Shown here: piece after piece, positions 1 to 6,488 of the stretch
How the letters are laid out: each line of letters starts with the position of its first letter
How positions within the stretch are numbered: the stretch's first letter is position 1
Position numbers and translations under genes: made by a program
Notes under the pieces: generated by a model
What the model saw: the letters and a program-made list of their open reading frames with translations, nothing else
What the model was told of the DNA's origin: nothing
The model's database searches: none
Source of the DNA: a virus
DNA: 22,157 nt
Reading direction: 5' to 3' (one strand)
Virus record (IMG/VR): IMGVR_UViG_3300006413_000010
Coordinates: 1 to 22,157 of that record

Positions 1-548
1 TTTTTATCGGTATTAACATGTATTGCTTCATATATATCTACACCAAAAACATCACCAACCGGATAGCAATCATCTTTTATTCTTATTTGATCTTTTGGCC
101 AAACCATTTCTGCACATGATCCATTTAATAATTTAGGATTTTGAACTTTATAAATCCCTGGTGATAATTGTTTTTCTTCAAGTAAAAACCATTCATTCTT
201 TTCATTTAAAAAATCTAAAACATCGATATCCATTTCTTTGCATATCGTTTTTATTCCTTTTTCACCGACTTTTTCTTTGATAAGAAAGAGCGCGCTCGCA
301 AAAGATCCGAGTTTACTTCCACCTCCTGGAATGTTTGATACGAGCCTTTTAAGGTTAGCGGCAAGGCGAATGAAAGGAGTATAAGCAGACTTTTTTTCAT
401 CGTCATCTAGCCTCACGCTCTTGTTCCTTTTGCCATTTTCGTCTATTATTCCTAATTTGTACGCGTCCCAGCTTGTCCAATCCATAACCATCATTCTTAT
501 GAATCGAAACGTATATCCTAAATCTGCTGCTCTTTTTAATATACCCAT
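1..548 (-). CDS. conserved marine T4-like phage protein, C-terminus cut by window edge
   Basis: The reading frame opens at ATG 548-546 and stays open to the left edge, so only about 182 residues are visible. The protein begins MGILKRAADLGYTFRFIRMM and later has a Gly-rich stretch (IPGGGSKLGSFASALFLIKE) followed by a mixed C-terminal region. I recall similar proteins (aromatic N-terminus, then a KLxSFAxALFLIKE helix) as conserved unknowns in marine T4-like myoviruses. No catalytic motif, signal peptide or membrane segment is visible. Its start codon shares one base with the stop of the upstream gene (TAATG), so it is probably translationally coupled and belongs to the late minus-strand operon. 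A structural or assembly role is possible from position only. Confidence 0.8.
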   Translation of the reverse strand, partial: MGILKRAADLGYTFRFIRMMVMDWTSWDAYKLGIIDENGKRNKSVRLDDDEKKSAYTPFIRLAANLKRLVSNIPGGGSKLGSFASALFLIKEKVGEKGIKTICKEMDIDVLDFLNEKNEWFLLEEKQLSPGIYKVQNPKLLNGSCAEMVWPKDQIRIKDDCYPVGDVFGVDIYEAIHVNTDK

Positions 549-916
549 TAAATCTTCCTTAACACGTTAACTACTTCAGGATCCATAGTTATTCCAGTAT
601 ACTGATCGTTTCTAATATAATTTAAAAATATTAAAAATGGTTTCATAACTGGCCAATGTTTATCTTCTAACTTAAAATCTAATATATTCAAAGCAGCTTC
701 AATACCAAAAACATTAAAAACAACAATTAAATGATTGAGAATTAATCTTTCAGAAAGTTCATCACTTTCTATATATCTGTTCAACAATCTTTTAATATAC
801 TTAAATCTTTTTAAATCCTCGTTAAACTCATCGGCATCTGCTAACTTATTACTTCTATAATGCTTCGCCGCATAGAGAAAAAGATTTTTATCATTTAATT
901 CTTTAAACCTTAACAT
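548..916 (-). CDS. conserved hypothetical phage protein, 122 aa
   Basis: This small, probably all-helical protein starts MLRFKELNDKNLFLYAAKHY. It has a basic helical middle (residues about 35-50), a hydrophobic core around LNHLIVVFNVFGIEAALNIL, and a WPVMKPFLIFLNYIRND segment. The pattern of an LNHxIxxFNVFG helix followed by W..(M/L)KPFLxFL matches, from memory, a family of unknown function common in T4-like marine phages. No enzyme motif is visible. It ends in a TAATG overlap with the downstream gene, and the upstream gene lies 18 bases away, so it is part of the same transcript. No clear Shine-Dalgarno sequence precedes its ATG. The function is unknown. Confidence 0.8.
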   Translation of the reverse strand: MLRFKELNDKNLFLYAAKHYRSNKLADADEFNEDLKRFKYIKRLLNRYIESDELSERLILNHLIVVFNVFGIEAALNILDFKLEDKHWPVMKPFLIFLNYIRNDQYTGITMDPEVVNVLRKI

Positions 917-934
917 AAAATTATATATTAAGAC

Positions 935-1267
935 TTACAGTACTTCTTTGAGCTCCTCGATTAAATCAGCTTTATTTTTTCTTCTATCAAGTTCAATACC
1001 ATGTTCTCTACCAAGAGCTTCAAGTTCTATTTTACTCATTGAATCTAAATCAGTATTTACTTCTTCTCCAAACCATTCTTCCTTTGCTTCTTCAGCTGTA
1101 GTAGGAGATTCTTTTAAAACTTGAGGTTCTGGTTTTATACCAAAAAATTCGTCTATCTGACCTTGTGATATTTTTTGAGATATTAACAACTCTCCAGTTT
1201 GTTTATGTTTCCAACCTTGTGGAGTTGGTATCGCGCCTTTCGCCCAATTTGGTGGTTTTATAGCCAT
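935..1267 (-). CDS. small protein with C-terminal SAP/Rho-N-like helical motif, 110 aa
   Basis: The N-terminal part (MAIKPPNWAKGAIPTPQGWK) is Pro/Trp-rich and followed by HKQTGELLISQKIS. The middle is acidic. The last 35 residues (SKIELEALGREHGIELDRR, then KNKADLIEELKEVL) look like the short helix-extended-helix fold of SAP or Rho N-terminal-like domains, which often bind nucleic acid or act as small docking modules. An AAGGA ribosome-binding site sits 8 bases before the ATG. The gene is 4 bases from its upstream neighbour in the late operon. From memory, N-termini of the PPxWxxGAxPTxxGW type recur in marine T4-like phages. The biochemical role is not known, and the SAP-like call is a pattern-based inference. 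Confidence 0.8.
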   Translation of the reverse strand: MAIKPPNWAKGAIPTPQGWKHKQTGELLISQKISQGQIDEFFGIKPEPQVLKESPTTAEEAKEEWFGEEVNTDLDSMSKIELEALGREHGIELDRRKNKADLIEELKEVL

Positions 1268-1271
1268 TATA

Positions 1272-2036
1272 TTAGTCCTTCTTATTTGTTACTTTATTTA
1301 CTGCATCTAACAGTTCATTTATGGTCTTTCCAAATATTCCATACTTGTCGATTTTGCTTTCCATTTTAGCTGTTGGATCTTTTATAGGAGTTGCACTTGG
1401 CTTGATATTTCTATCGCCACTTGCTACGTTATCTCCACCAGATCTTTTTTTAGCTTGCTTCATCTTCTTATCAGCTTTAGACTTTTCGTTATCATCTATA
1501 GATTTTTTAACGTCTAAGTCTGCGGCTCCAGATTTAATTTTATCTTGAGCTCCTTTAGCCATATCCATAGCTCCTTTGGAAGACTGGCTCTTATCAAGCA
1601 TACCTTCTGGTGCAGTAGCACTTTTGTAATGCGCTGCTCTGTCGCCTTCAAGCACAGAAATTAATTTTTCTCTGAAAGTCATTGTACTCTCTTTCTTTAC
1701 TGATTCTTTTTTTGCTTTATCGTGATAATGATCTTGGTGTGGTTTAGCACGATCGTATTTTGGTAACTTGTCGTAGTCATGACCATCTTTCTTAGCAAGT
1801 TCTTTCGCTCTTTGCAAATGATAGTAACTCTTATCACCTGCTGTTTTTCCTACTGATTCTTTTTGATCTGCAATCTTAGTTGCAGTGTCTTTTTTCATAG
1901 TCACCGGATGAGTCTTTCCACCAAAGTTGAATTTCTTCTTACCGGCTTTTGCGGCTGCAGCTGCTGCGCCATGGAAGGCGGTTCTTTCATTTGCTGGAAT
2001 CTCCTCAGGTATATGATACTTTATACTTTCTTCCAT
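1272..2036 (-). CDS. lysine-rich, low-complexity late phage protein, 254 aa
   Basis: The start was set at ATG 2036-2034 because a strong AAGGAG lies 6 bases upstream. An in-frame ATG at 2057 has no such site. The protein begins MEESIKYHIPEEIPANERTA and contains an Ala-rich patch followed by KKKFNFGGKTHPVTMKKDTA. It is then very rich in Lys, Asp and Ser to the end. An internal MTFREKLISVLEGDRAAHYK module resembles a segment I recall in other marine T4-like phage proteins. It is mostly hydrophilic and probably disordered, with repeated short KKES patches. No catalytic motif is visible. Together with neighbours of the same composition it may be a head-associated DNA-binding protein, but this is inference. 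Confidence 0.8.
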   Translation of the reverse strand: MEESIKYHIPEEIPANERTAFHGAAAAAAKAGKKKFNFGGKTHPVTMKKDTATKIADQKESVGKTAGDKSYYHLQRAKELAKKDGHDYDKLPKYDRAKPHQDHYHDKAKKESVKKESTMTFREKLISVLEGDRAAHYKSATAPEGMLDKSQSSKGAMDMAKGAQDKIKSGAADLDVKKSIDDNEKSKADKKMKQAKKRSGGDNVASGDRNIKPSATPIKDPTAKMESKIDKYGIFGKTINELLDAVNKVTNKKD

Positions 2037-2047
2037 GGGATTCTCCT

Positions 2048-2377
2048 TTACATCCATACGTGAGCCACATAGGCTCCAAGTATAGCAACAATCAATGCCA
2101 TACCAATCTTATTTATAATTCCTACAGTTCGTGAATTATCGTCAACTGTTTTCTGTATCTCATCTAATTTTACCGAGAGCTTATTTAGTCTTTCTCTCAT
2201 ATTCTCATGATCGTCTTGTAGTGCTATGATCTTCTCCTCTGCTCTTGCCAAAGAAATCATAGCGTCCGCGAGCTTATCTATCTTTTGCTCGATCCTATCT
2301 AATCGTGATTCAGTTGTCTCGTTCTGAGCCATCTTACTGTAATCCTTCAGTATTTGGTGTATGAGATCTTTGTCCAT
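2048..2377 (-). CDS. coiled-coil protein with C-terminal membrane anchor (XhlA-like layout), 109 aa
   Basis: A long amphipathic coiled coil (about residues 20-85, with heptads such as LDRIEQKIDKLADAM and MRERLNKLSVKLDEIQKTV) is followed by one transmembrane helix (about 90-107, IGMALIVAILGAYVAHVW) and almost no tail. This layout is shared with the haemolysin XhlA family of small phage lysis-associated proteins and with several membrane-tethered phage proteins, so a lysis or membrane role is possible but unproven. Two starts are plausible. ATG 2377 has no ribosome-binding site and lies 5 bases after a CATAAATA box. ATG 2332 (MAQNETTE...) has AAGGA upstream. The 3' end overlaps the longer frame of the next gene. 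Confidence 0.8.
   Translation of the reverse strand: MDKDLIHQILKDYSKMAQNETTESRLDRIEQKIDKLADAMISLARAEEKIIALQDDHENMRERLNKLSVKLDEIQKTVDDNSRTVGIINKIGMALIVAILGAYVAHVWM
2110..2117 (-). promoter_or_regulatory. T4-type late promoter box TATAAATA
   Basis: The minus strand reads a perfect TATAAATA at 2117-2110, inside the coiled-coil gene and 73 bases before the chosen ATG at 2036. The box is the known recognition site of gp55-type late sigma factors in T4-like phages. In AT-rich DNA it can arise by chance, so this is a candidate only. Confidence 0.4.
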
Positions 2378-2382
2378 AAATA

Positions 2383-2390
2383 TATTTATG
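2383..2390 (-). promoter_or_regulatory. late promoter-like box CATAAATA
   Basis: The minus strand has CATAAATA at 2390-2383, one base off the T4 late consensus. Marine T4-like phages tolerate variation at the first position. The ATG at 2377 follows after only 5 bases. If this box is used, transcription would start at about that ATG, giving a leaderless message or one that uses the next ATG at 2332. Confidence 0.35.
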
Positions 2391-2393
2391 TGA

Positions 2394-2450
2394 TGTCATA
2401 AAATTGACACCAACAATAATATGACAGTTATTTTTGTCAAAAAATTGACA
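2394..2450. repeat. paired inverted repeats TGTCA-N6-TGACA (operator-like)
   Basis: Two perfect inverted repeats with the same geometry lie in the short gap between genes: TGTCA-TAAAAT-TGACA at 2394-2409 and TGTCA-AAAAAT-TGACA at 2435-2450. A further single TGACA half-site is at 2422-2426. Equal arm sequence and spacing, close packing and position just upstream of a promoter-like box suggest a binding site for a dimeric regulator. The 3'-most copy is too weak in downstream T residues to be a convincing terminator. Confidence 0.5.
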
Positions 2451-2452
2451 GT

Positions 2453-2593
2453 TCATCTTTTTCCTTGACCTCTATACTTTTTAAAACTTCTTCTCTTGTG
2501 TTTATTCATCGTTGAAAATATAGGCTTACGTCCAATTGTAGTACCGTGTTTATTCGGTTCATGTATTTTAACTGAACGAAATAACTTAGCCAT
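2453..2593 (-). CDS. basic microprotein, 46 aa
   Basis: The frame runs from ATG 2593 to TGA 2455-2453. It begins MAKLFRSVKIHEPNKHGTTI and ends in a very basic tail (NKHKRRSFKKYRGQGKR). The start shares the TAATG junction with the gene upstream, as with most genes of this operon, which supports real translation. A tail of the KHKRRSxKxYRGQG type is, from memory, seen in small proteins of other marine T4-like phages. It has no membrane segment. The charge suggests nucleic-acid binding, which is inference. Confidence 0.7.
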   Translation of the reverse strand: MAKLFRSVKIHEPNKHGTTIGRKPIFSTMNKHKRRSFKKYRGQGKR

Positions 2594-2757
2594 TACTCAG
2601 CTTTCCATATTGTCCATACACCATAAGCTATTGCTATACCTGCAGCAATCTTTGCCAATGGAGATAAAAATAATATCATAAGACCAAGAGCAATACACAC
2701 TGCTCCGTCCATAGATGTTCTTTCTTTCATTCTTTTTGTTATCCAGTTTTTAATCAT
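2593..2757 (-). CDS. small membrane protein, 54 aa
   Basis: The frame runs from ATG 2757 to TAA 2595-2593. A basic N-terminus (MIKNWITKRMKERTSMDGAV) is followed by a long hydrophobic region (about residues 19-51, CIALGLMILFLSPLAKIAAG and onward to VWTIW) that could make one long helix or a tight two-helix hairpin around the Ser-Pro. Both ends overlap neighbours by TAATG, so it is embedded in the late operon. The size and topology would fit a holin-like or other inner-membrane protein. No family could be assigned with certainty. Confidence 0.7.
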   Translation of the reverse strand: MIKNWITKRMKERTSMDGAVCIALGLMILFLSPLAKIAAGIAIAYGVWTIWKAE

Positions 2758-3062
2758 TAGCAGTTCCATCTCTTTCTTGCTTGTCTTAATCTACTGTTAG
2801 GATCTTTTGCTGCCTTTGGAAACTTCTTCATTTGTCCTGCGCTTCTTGCACAATAACTTTTTCTTCTGTTAGCAGCCTTAGAACCTTTTTTTAGTTTTGA
2901 TGGCGGCGTGGTTACAGCAGTTTTTAAGTTACCACCACTTTTTCTATTTGCCGCATCGACTCCTTTTTGTGTCATTCCCGCGCCTTTTTCAGTAGGACGA
3001 AAATGGCCTTTAGAATCTGCGCCTTTTTCTAAGATAAAATTTTTGAATCTAACCAAACTCAT
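2757..3062 (-). CDS. DUF6321-like late phage protein, 101 aa
   Basis: The protein begins MSLVRFKNFILEKGADSKGH. It then has the block KGHFRPTEKGAGMTQKGVDA and the C-terminal run RRKSYCARSAGQMKKFPKAA followed by KDPNSRLRQARKRWNC. This ordered set (RPTEKGAGM, TPPSKLKxGSKAA, KSxCARS, DPNSRLxxARKxWNC) is a recognisable domain of marine phages that I recall as DUF6321. Cys and Arg/Lys at fixed places might bind metal or nucleic acid. The N-terminal MSLVRFKNFILE peptide resembles the capsid-targeting peptides discussed in the findings. The gene overlaps its upstream neighbour by 14 bases and the downstream one by TAATG. The function is unknown. Confidence 0.85.
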   Translation of the reverse strand: MSLVRFKNFILEKGADSKGHFRPTEKGAGMTQKGVDAANRKSGGNLKTAVTTPPSKLKKGSKAANRRKSYCARSAGQMKKFPKAAKDPNSRLRQARKRWNC

Positions 3063-3978
3063 GGCCTGCTATCCTTCTCATTTGTTTATTAAACTCTCCT
3101 TGATCTGGCTTTGACTTATATAACTTTTTAGTAAGTGCGCTGTTTTTCTTACCTTTAATTCTATACTTATAACCTTTTTCCTTGTGTTCAGGATCTGTAG
3201 TTTTTACTAATCTTCTTTTGTACTGAGCTTCATAAGACTCTGGTCCTTTTGGAGCATCTGTCCTTCCTCTCATACCTTCTTTCTTAGCCTTGTTTTCACC
3301 GGGTGTCATGCTCTTCATAAGTCTAACTGACTCAGGAGTACCATAATCATACTTGTATTCTTTAATTTTTTCTCTTCCTTGTGCCTTATCTCTATAAATC
3401 TTTTTTACTGTTTGTTTAGTAATTCTTTCTATGTCTTGTATAAGAGAAGGCTGCTTTACTATTTTTCTAAGTTTTGCCTTAAGTTCACCTGGGGTCTTGG
3501 CGTCCATGTACATCTTAGGTAAGCCATCAATTGTAACTTCAAAACTAGTTTCTCTTTGTAAAACTCTTTTTATTAGTTCTTTTCTAGTATCATCGCGTTT
3601 AGCTAATGCAATATGACCTCTTGCTCTTTTTGCTATTTCTTTCGCGCGCTTTCCTGTATCTCTCATCCAATCAGGTCTTGCTTTTTTACTCGGTCCTCTT
3701 AGGCCACGAGCGATCTTTGCTTTAGCTTTTAACTTCATAGATAGTTCTGGTATATTTCTATCCAGTTCTGGTTTAGTTCTATTTCTGTTAAGTTGTGAAA
3801 ATAATTTCAAGTTATTACCAGCTAACTTAGCTTCTTTTTGATTATCACGTTTGTCCAGATAAGCCGCAATAGCCATCTTATGTCTCTTTTCTTTAGACTT
3901 ACCTTTAAACTGAGGAGCCTTAGACTTTCTAAAGTCTTTTACATAATCTCCGGCTGTTGCGTTTTTTCCTAATGGCAT
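3049..3978 (-). CDS. lysine/arginine-rich late phage protein, 309 aa
   Basis: The N-terminal 45 residues carry a recurring module (AGDYVKDFRKSKAPQFKGKS, then KEKRHKMAIAAYLDKRD). I recall this GDYxxDFxKSxAPQFxGKSxEKRxxMAIAAYL module from several unrelated marine T4-like phage proteins, where it appears to be a portable unit. A middle segment (about residues 145-185, FEVTIDGLPKMYMDAKTPGE...) looks like a small folded domain. The remainder is basic and probably extended. No enzyme motif is visible. The start is a TAATG overlap with the 73-aa gene upstream. A head-internal or DNA-binding role is plausible from composition and operon, but not shown. Confidence 0.8.
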   Translation of the reverse strand: MPLGKNATAGDYVKDFRKSKAPQFKGKSKEKRHKMAIAAYLDKRDNQKEAKLAGNNLKLFSQLNRNRTKPELDRNIPELSMKLKAKAKIARGLRGPSKKARPDWMRDTGKRAKEIAKRARGHIALAKRDDTRKELIKRVLQRETSFEVTIDGLPKMYMDAKTPGELKAKLRKIVKQPSLIQDIERITKQTVKKIYRDKAQGREKIKEYKYDYGTPESVRLMKSMTPGENKAKKEGMRGRTDAPKGPESYEAQYKRRLVKTTDPEHKEKGYKYRIKGKKNSALTKKLYKSKPDQGEFNKQMRRIAGHEFG

Positions 3979-4199
3979 TACTTTGCTTTCATTGCTGTTT
4001 GCATGGCTTTCATTAGATTATTCATATCTTTTTTAAGAACTTGAATATATCTACCTCTTTCGCCGTAGTTAATTTGAAAACCAAGACCACCTTTTAAAGC
4101 AGTTCTAGTAATTTGAATTCCAAATTTATCGAAAACATCAGTTGCTTCTTCGACTTTTTTAGGCTGTACAACATCAAGTATTGCTTGTCTTAAACTCAT
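3978..4199 (-). CDS. conserved hypothetical phage protein, 73 aa
   Basis: This compact protein starts MSLRQAILDVVQPKKVEEAT, followed by a predicted strand-rich part (FDKFGIQITRTALKGGLGFQ, then INYGERGRYIQVL) and a C-terminal helix (KKDMNNLMKAMQTAMKAK). AGGAG lies upstream of the ATG. It ends in a TAATG junction with the downstream gene and begins in an ATGA junction with the upstream one, so it is an intact operon member. There is no membrane segment and no recognised catalytic residues. The function is unknown. Confidence 0.75.
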   Translation of the reverse strand: MSLRQAILDVVQPKKVEEATDVFDKFGIQITRTALKGGLGFQINYGERGRYIQVLKKDMNNLMKAMQTAMKAK

Positions 4200-5311
4200 T
4201 TCATACTCCTTATTTTTTTACGTGTACCCATGGCTTTGGTGTCGCCTTTATCCATCATGCCTTTCATACCAGCTGCTGGATCAGACTTACCGTGATAACC
4301 TTGCGCGTACCCTGGTGCTAACTTTTTAATTTTTCCGCCTTTGGCCTTAAATGCATCAATTGCTTTTTGATGTGCTGCCTTTTCTGCGTCAGACATCCCT
4401 TCTTTTTTTACAGGTTTTTTCTTAATTCTTTCGCCTGTTGAATAATGATAATCATCAGCTTCTTTCTTTGCTAATCTTTTAGTAGCTCTATCAATACCAC
4501 GCATTCTCATTGCTGCTTTACGCTCTGGACTTTTCTTATAGTCTTGTTGCGGATGTGAACCACCAACAGCGCTTATTGCATCAACTGTTCCTTGATCTCT
4601 ACCTTTAAAGTACGCATCTCTTGAAGCCTTGCCAATATAATTCGCTGCAGTTCTTTTTGATATTTCTTTGACAGTCATTTCCCCCAGCTTAGTGTGGTGC
4701 ACCAGCTTCGGAAACTTATGCTTAGGTTTACCTGTCTTAAATTTTCCAGCGTCTTTAGTTGTTCCAATAGCTGTCTTACTATATTCATGAGCATCTTTAG
4801 CAGCTTTCTTATATTTTCCTTTAGGATCATATTGAGTTAAATCGCGAGCTCGCATATGAGCAGCATGTGCTTGTTTATGAATATCGATAGCGCGACCGTG
4901 CATATCTTCGTTATCGCTATTATGTTTTCCATGATGATATTCGGAATGATGACGCATAGCGTGGCTTTTATGAGCCTTTGCCATGTCAGTATGATAACTA
5001 AAGCTTTCGTTAACTGATTCTTTTTTCTTCTTTTGAAGTGGATCATATGATTCTTTTTTCTTCTTCTTACCCTTACCGCTAAGATCAGCATCAGCACCGT
5101 AATAAGTACCTTTACCTTTTCCTATGTAAGAGTTAACTCTTGCCATTCCCCACTGCTGTGGTGTTGTCCCTGGTCTATGACCAGTTCTCCAAGCCGCCAT
5201 GCCTCTATTATATACTTTCTTTAGAGTGCCTAAAGAAATTCCAGACTTGGCTGCTTTTTTCTTGAGTCCTTCATTCTCGAATAACTCTATGAAAGTAGTA
5301 AATTTAAGCAT
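4196..5311 (-). CDS. DUF5824-like protein with long basic, His-rich extension, 371 aa
   Basis: Residues about 12-80 form the recognisable block GLKKKAAKSGISLGTLKKVY, NRGMAAWRTGHRPGTTPQQW, GMARVNSYIGKGKGTYYGAD, which I recall as DUF5824 in marine phages. The middle (about 105-175) is His-rich with helical repeats (HKSHAMRHHSEYHHGKH, HKQAHAAHMRARDL). The C-terminus has another recurring marine-phage module (IDAFKAKGGKIKKLAPGYAQ, GYHGKSDPAAGMKGMMDKGD). It starts with MLKFTTFIELFENEG, one of the shared aromatic N-terminal peptides of this operon. It overlaps both neighbours (8 bases upstream, ATGA downstream). It looks like a chain of small modules rather than one enzyme, and the function is unknown. 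Confidence 0.85.
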   Translation of the reverse strand: MLKFTTFIELFENEGLKKKAAKSGISLGTLKKVYNRGMAAWRTGHRPGTTPQQWGMARVNSYIGKGKGTYYGADADLSGKGKKKKKESYDPLQKKKKESVNESFSYHTDMAKAHKSHAMRHHSEYHHGKHNSDNEDMHGRAIDIHKQAHAAHMRARDLTQYDPKGKYKKAAKDAHEYSKTAIGTTKDAGKFKTGKPKHKFPKLVHHTKLGEMTVKEISKRTAANYIGKASRDAYFKGRDQGTVDAISAVGGSHPQQDYKKSPERKAAMRMRGIDRATKRLAKKEADDYHYSTGERIKKKPVKKEGMSDAEKAAHQKAIDAFKAKGGKIKKLAPGYAQGYHGKSDPAAGMKGMMDKGDTKAMGTRKKIRSMK

Positions 5312-6488
5312 TTGCTGCCCCTTTGTTTTTTAGTTTTCTAATTTTAGCTCGATCTAACATGCGTGCATGTTTCATCTTGTCAACGGCTTTTTCTCTCTCA
5401 ATCTTTTTCTTAGCTAATGCTACTGCGTCTTCTCCGTACATTCTTCTGTACTTAAGTGTATGTACACTTGGCTTAGTCTTAGCTGTCTTATCTCCCGGAG
5501 CTTGTTTATAAGCTGCAGGATTGTCATCATCATACTTACCGTACTTTTTAAAATGTGCAAGTCTTTTTTTCTTGGTAGACTTACCTAAACCTTTATAATA
5601 TACTGAAGGCTGACTCCCTTTTGCCTTTTTAACGTCTTTATCTTGTGCAACTTCTTTTTTTCTTTCTTTTTCTAGAAGCTCCACAGAATCAAGCCATTTT
5701 CTATAGAACTTGCCGTTTTGTTCAATAATAACATAATTAGATCCAAGACTGGTAACACGAGCGAGTTCGTCACTGCCCACGACAGTAACACTATCACCAA
5801 TATTAAACAGGTTTCCTTTAACATATTCCTCTCGTTTCTCTGAAACTGGAGCAAAATTTAAAGTGTTATGGTACTGTTTAACTTCTTTAAGACCCATACC
5901 TTTTCGAACTTGATTATAAGCTTTTTTAGCTTCTGCATTTGAAACACTTCTTGGCAATCCTTGAGTAAACTGAGAAAAGTTTCCTTCCGCTGCAACTTTT
6001 CTCATTTTTGATGCGGACATTCCTGAGACATCGTCTGCATCTGGATCCCTTTCTCCAGCTGATATGGTATTAATTCTATTGAAGTTGTACAACCCGTGTC
6101 TAGATTTAACACCATTATATTTATTGAGTAAGGTATTGAATTCCATGACTCGGTCTGAGCCGACGACCATGGTTAAATTCTTATACCCTTCGTTAAATAA
6201 TCTAGTAGCGACATCAAATACACTTTTAATCTTTTTGTCTAGTATAACTTGTCTTGCGTGCTTAGGAAAGAATTTTCTTACCATCTTTATTTTTTCTTGA
6301 TATGGCAATGGATTTTTCTTCTTATCCTCGCTTTGAGATAAGAATATTTTATATTGATTCTTTCCAGACTTTTTTGCTAATTCATTCATTAATTTTTCAT
6401 GACCAGTTGTAGGAGGATTCATTCGACCAAACGTAAAAAATACGGTCTTTTCTTCTTCAACTAAGTACTGTTTAAAAGAACTTATCAT
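5304..6488 (-). CDS. cytidylyltransferase-like nucleotidyltransferase with C-terminal modules, 394 aa
   Basis: The N-terminal domain (about 14-200) is a nucleotidyltransferase of the cytidylyltransferase/NMNAT/PPAT superfamily. It has FGRMNPPTTGH at 20-30 with the T-x-G-H signature, VVGSDR at 108-113, and SGMSASKMR at 155-163, the counterpart of the family's ISxTxxR nucleotide-binding motif. Such enzymes transfer NMP to a phosphorylated substrate; the substrate is not evident here. Residues about 225-275 look like a small beta-barrel (GDSVTVVGSDELARVTSLGS, KOW/SH3-like). The tail has the marine-phage block QPSVYYKGLGKSTKKKRLAH ... PGDKTAKTKPSVHTLKYR. The protein starts MISSFKQYLVEEE, a capsid-targeting-like peptide. 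Similar genes are annotated as cytidyltransferase in cyanomyoviruses. Confidence 0.88.
   Translation of the reverse strand: MISSFKQYLVEEEKTVFFTFGRMNPPTTGHEKLMNELAKKSGKNQYKIFLSQSEDKKKNPLPYQEKIKMVRKFFPKHARQVILDKKIKSVFDVATRLFNEGYKNLTMVVGSDRVMEFNTLLNKYNGVKSRHGLYNFNRINTISAGERDPDADDVSGMSASKMRKVAAEGNFSQFTQGLPRSVSNAEAKKAYNQVRKGMGLKEVKQYHNTLNFAPVSEKREEYVKGNLFNIGDSVTVVGSDELARVTSLGSNYVIIEQNGKFYRKWLDSVELLEKERKKEVAQDKDVKKAKGSQPSVYYKGLGKSTKKKRLAHFKKYGKYDDDNPAAYKQAPGDKTAKTKPSVHTLKYRRMYGEDAVALAKKKIEREKAVDKMKHARMLDRAKIRKLKNKGAANA

Noticed and set aside
2375-2382. CATAAATA on the plus strand
   Set aside because: No plus-strand gene follows; it is the other half of an AT-rich near-palindrome.
6113-6124. AATAAATA late-box-like match on the minus strand within the nucleotidyltransferase gene
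   Set aside because: It is mid-gene and far from any start codon; expected by chance in AT-rich DNA.
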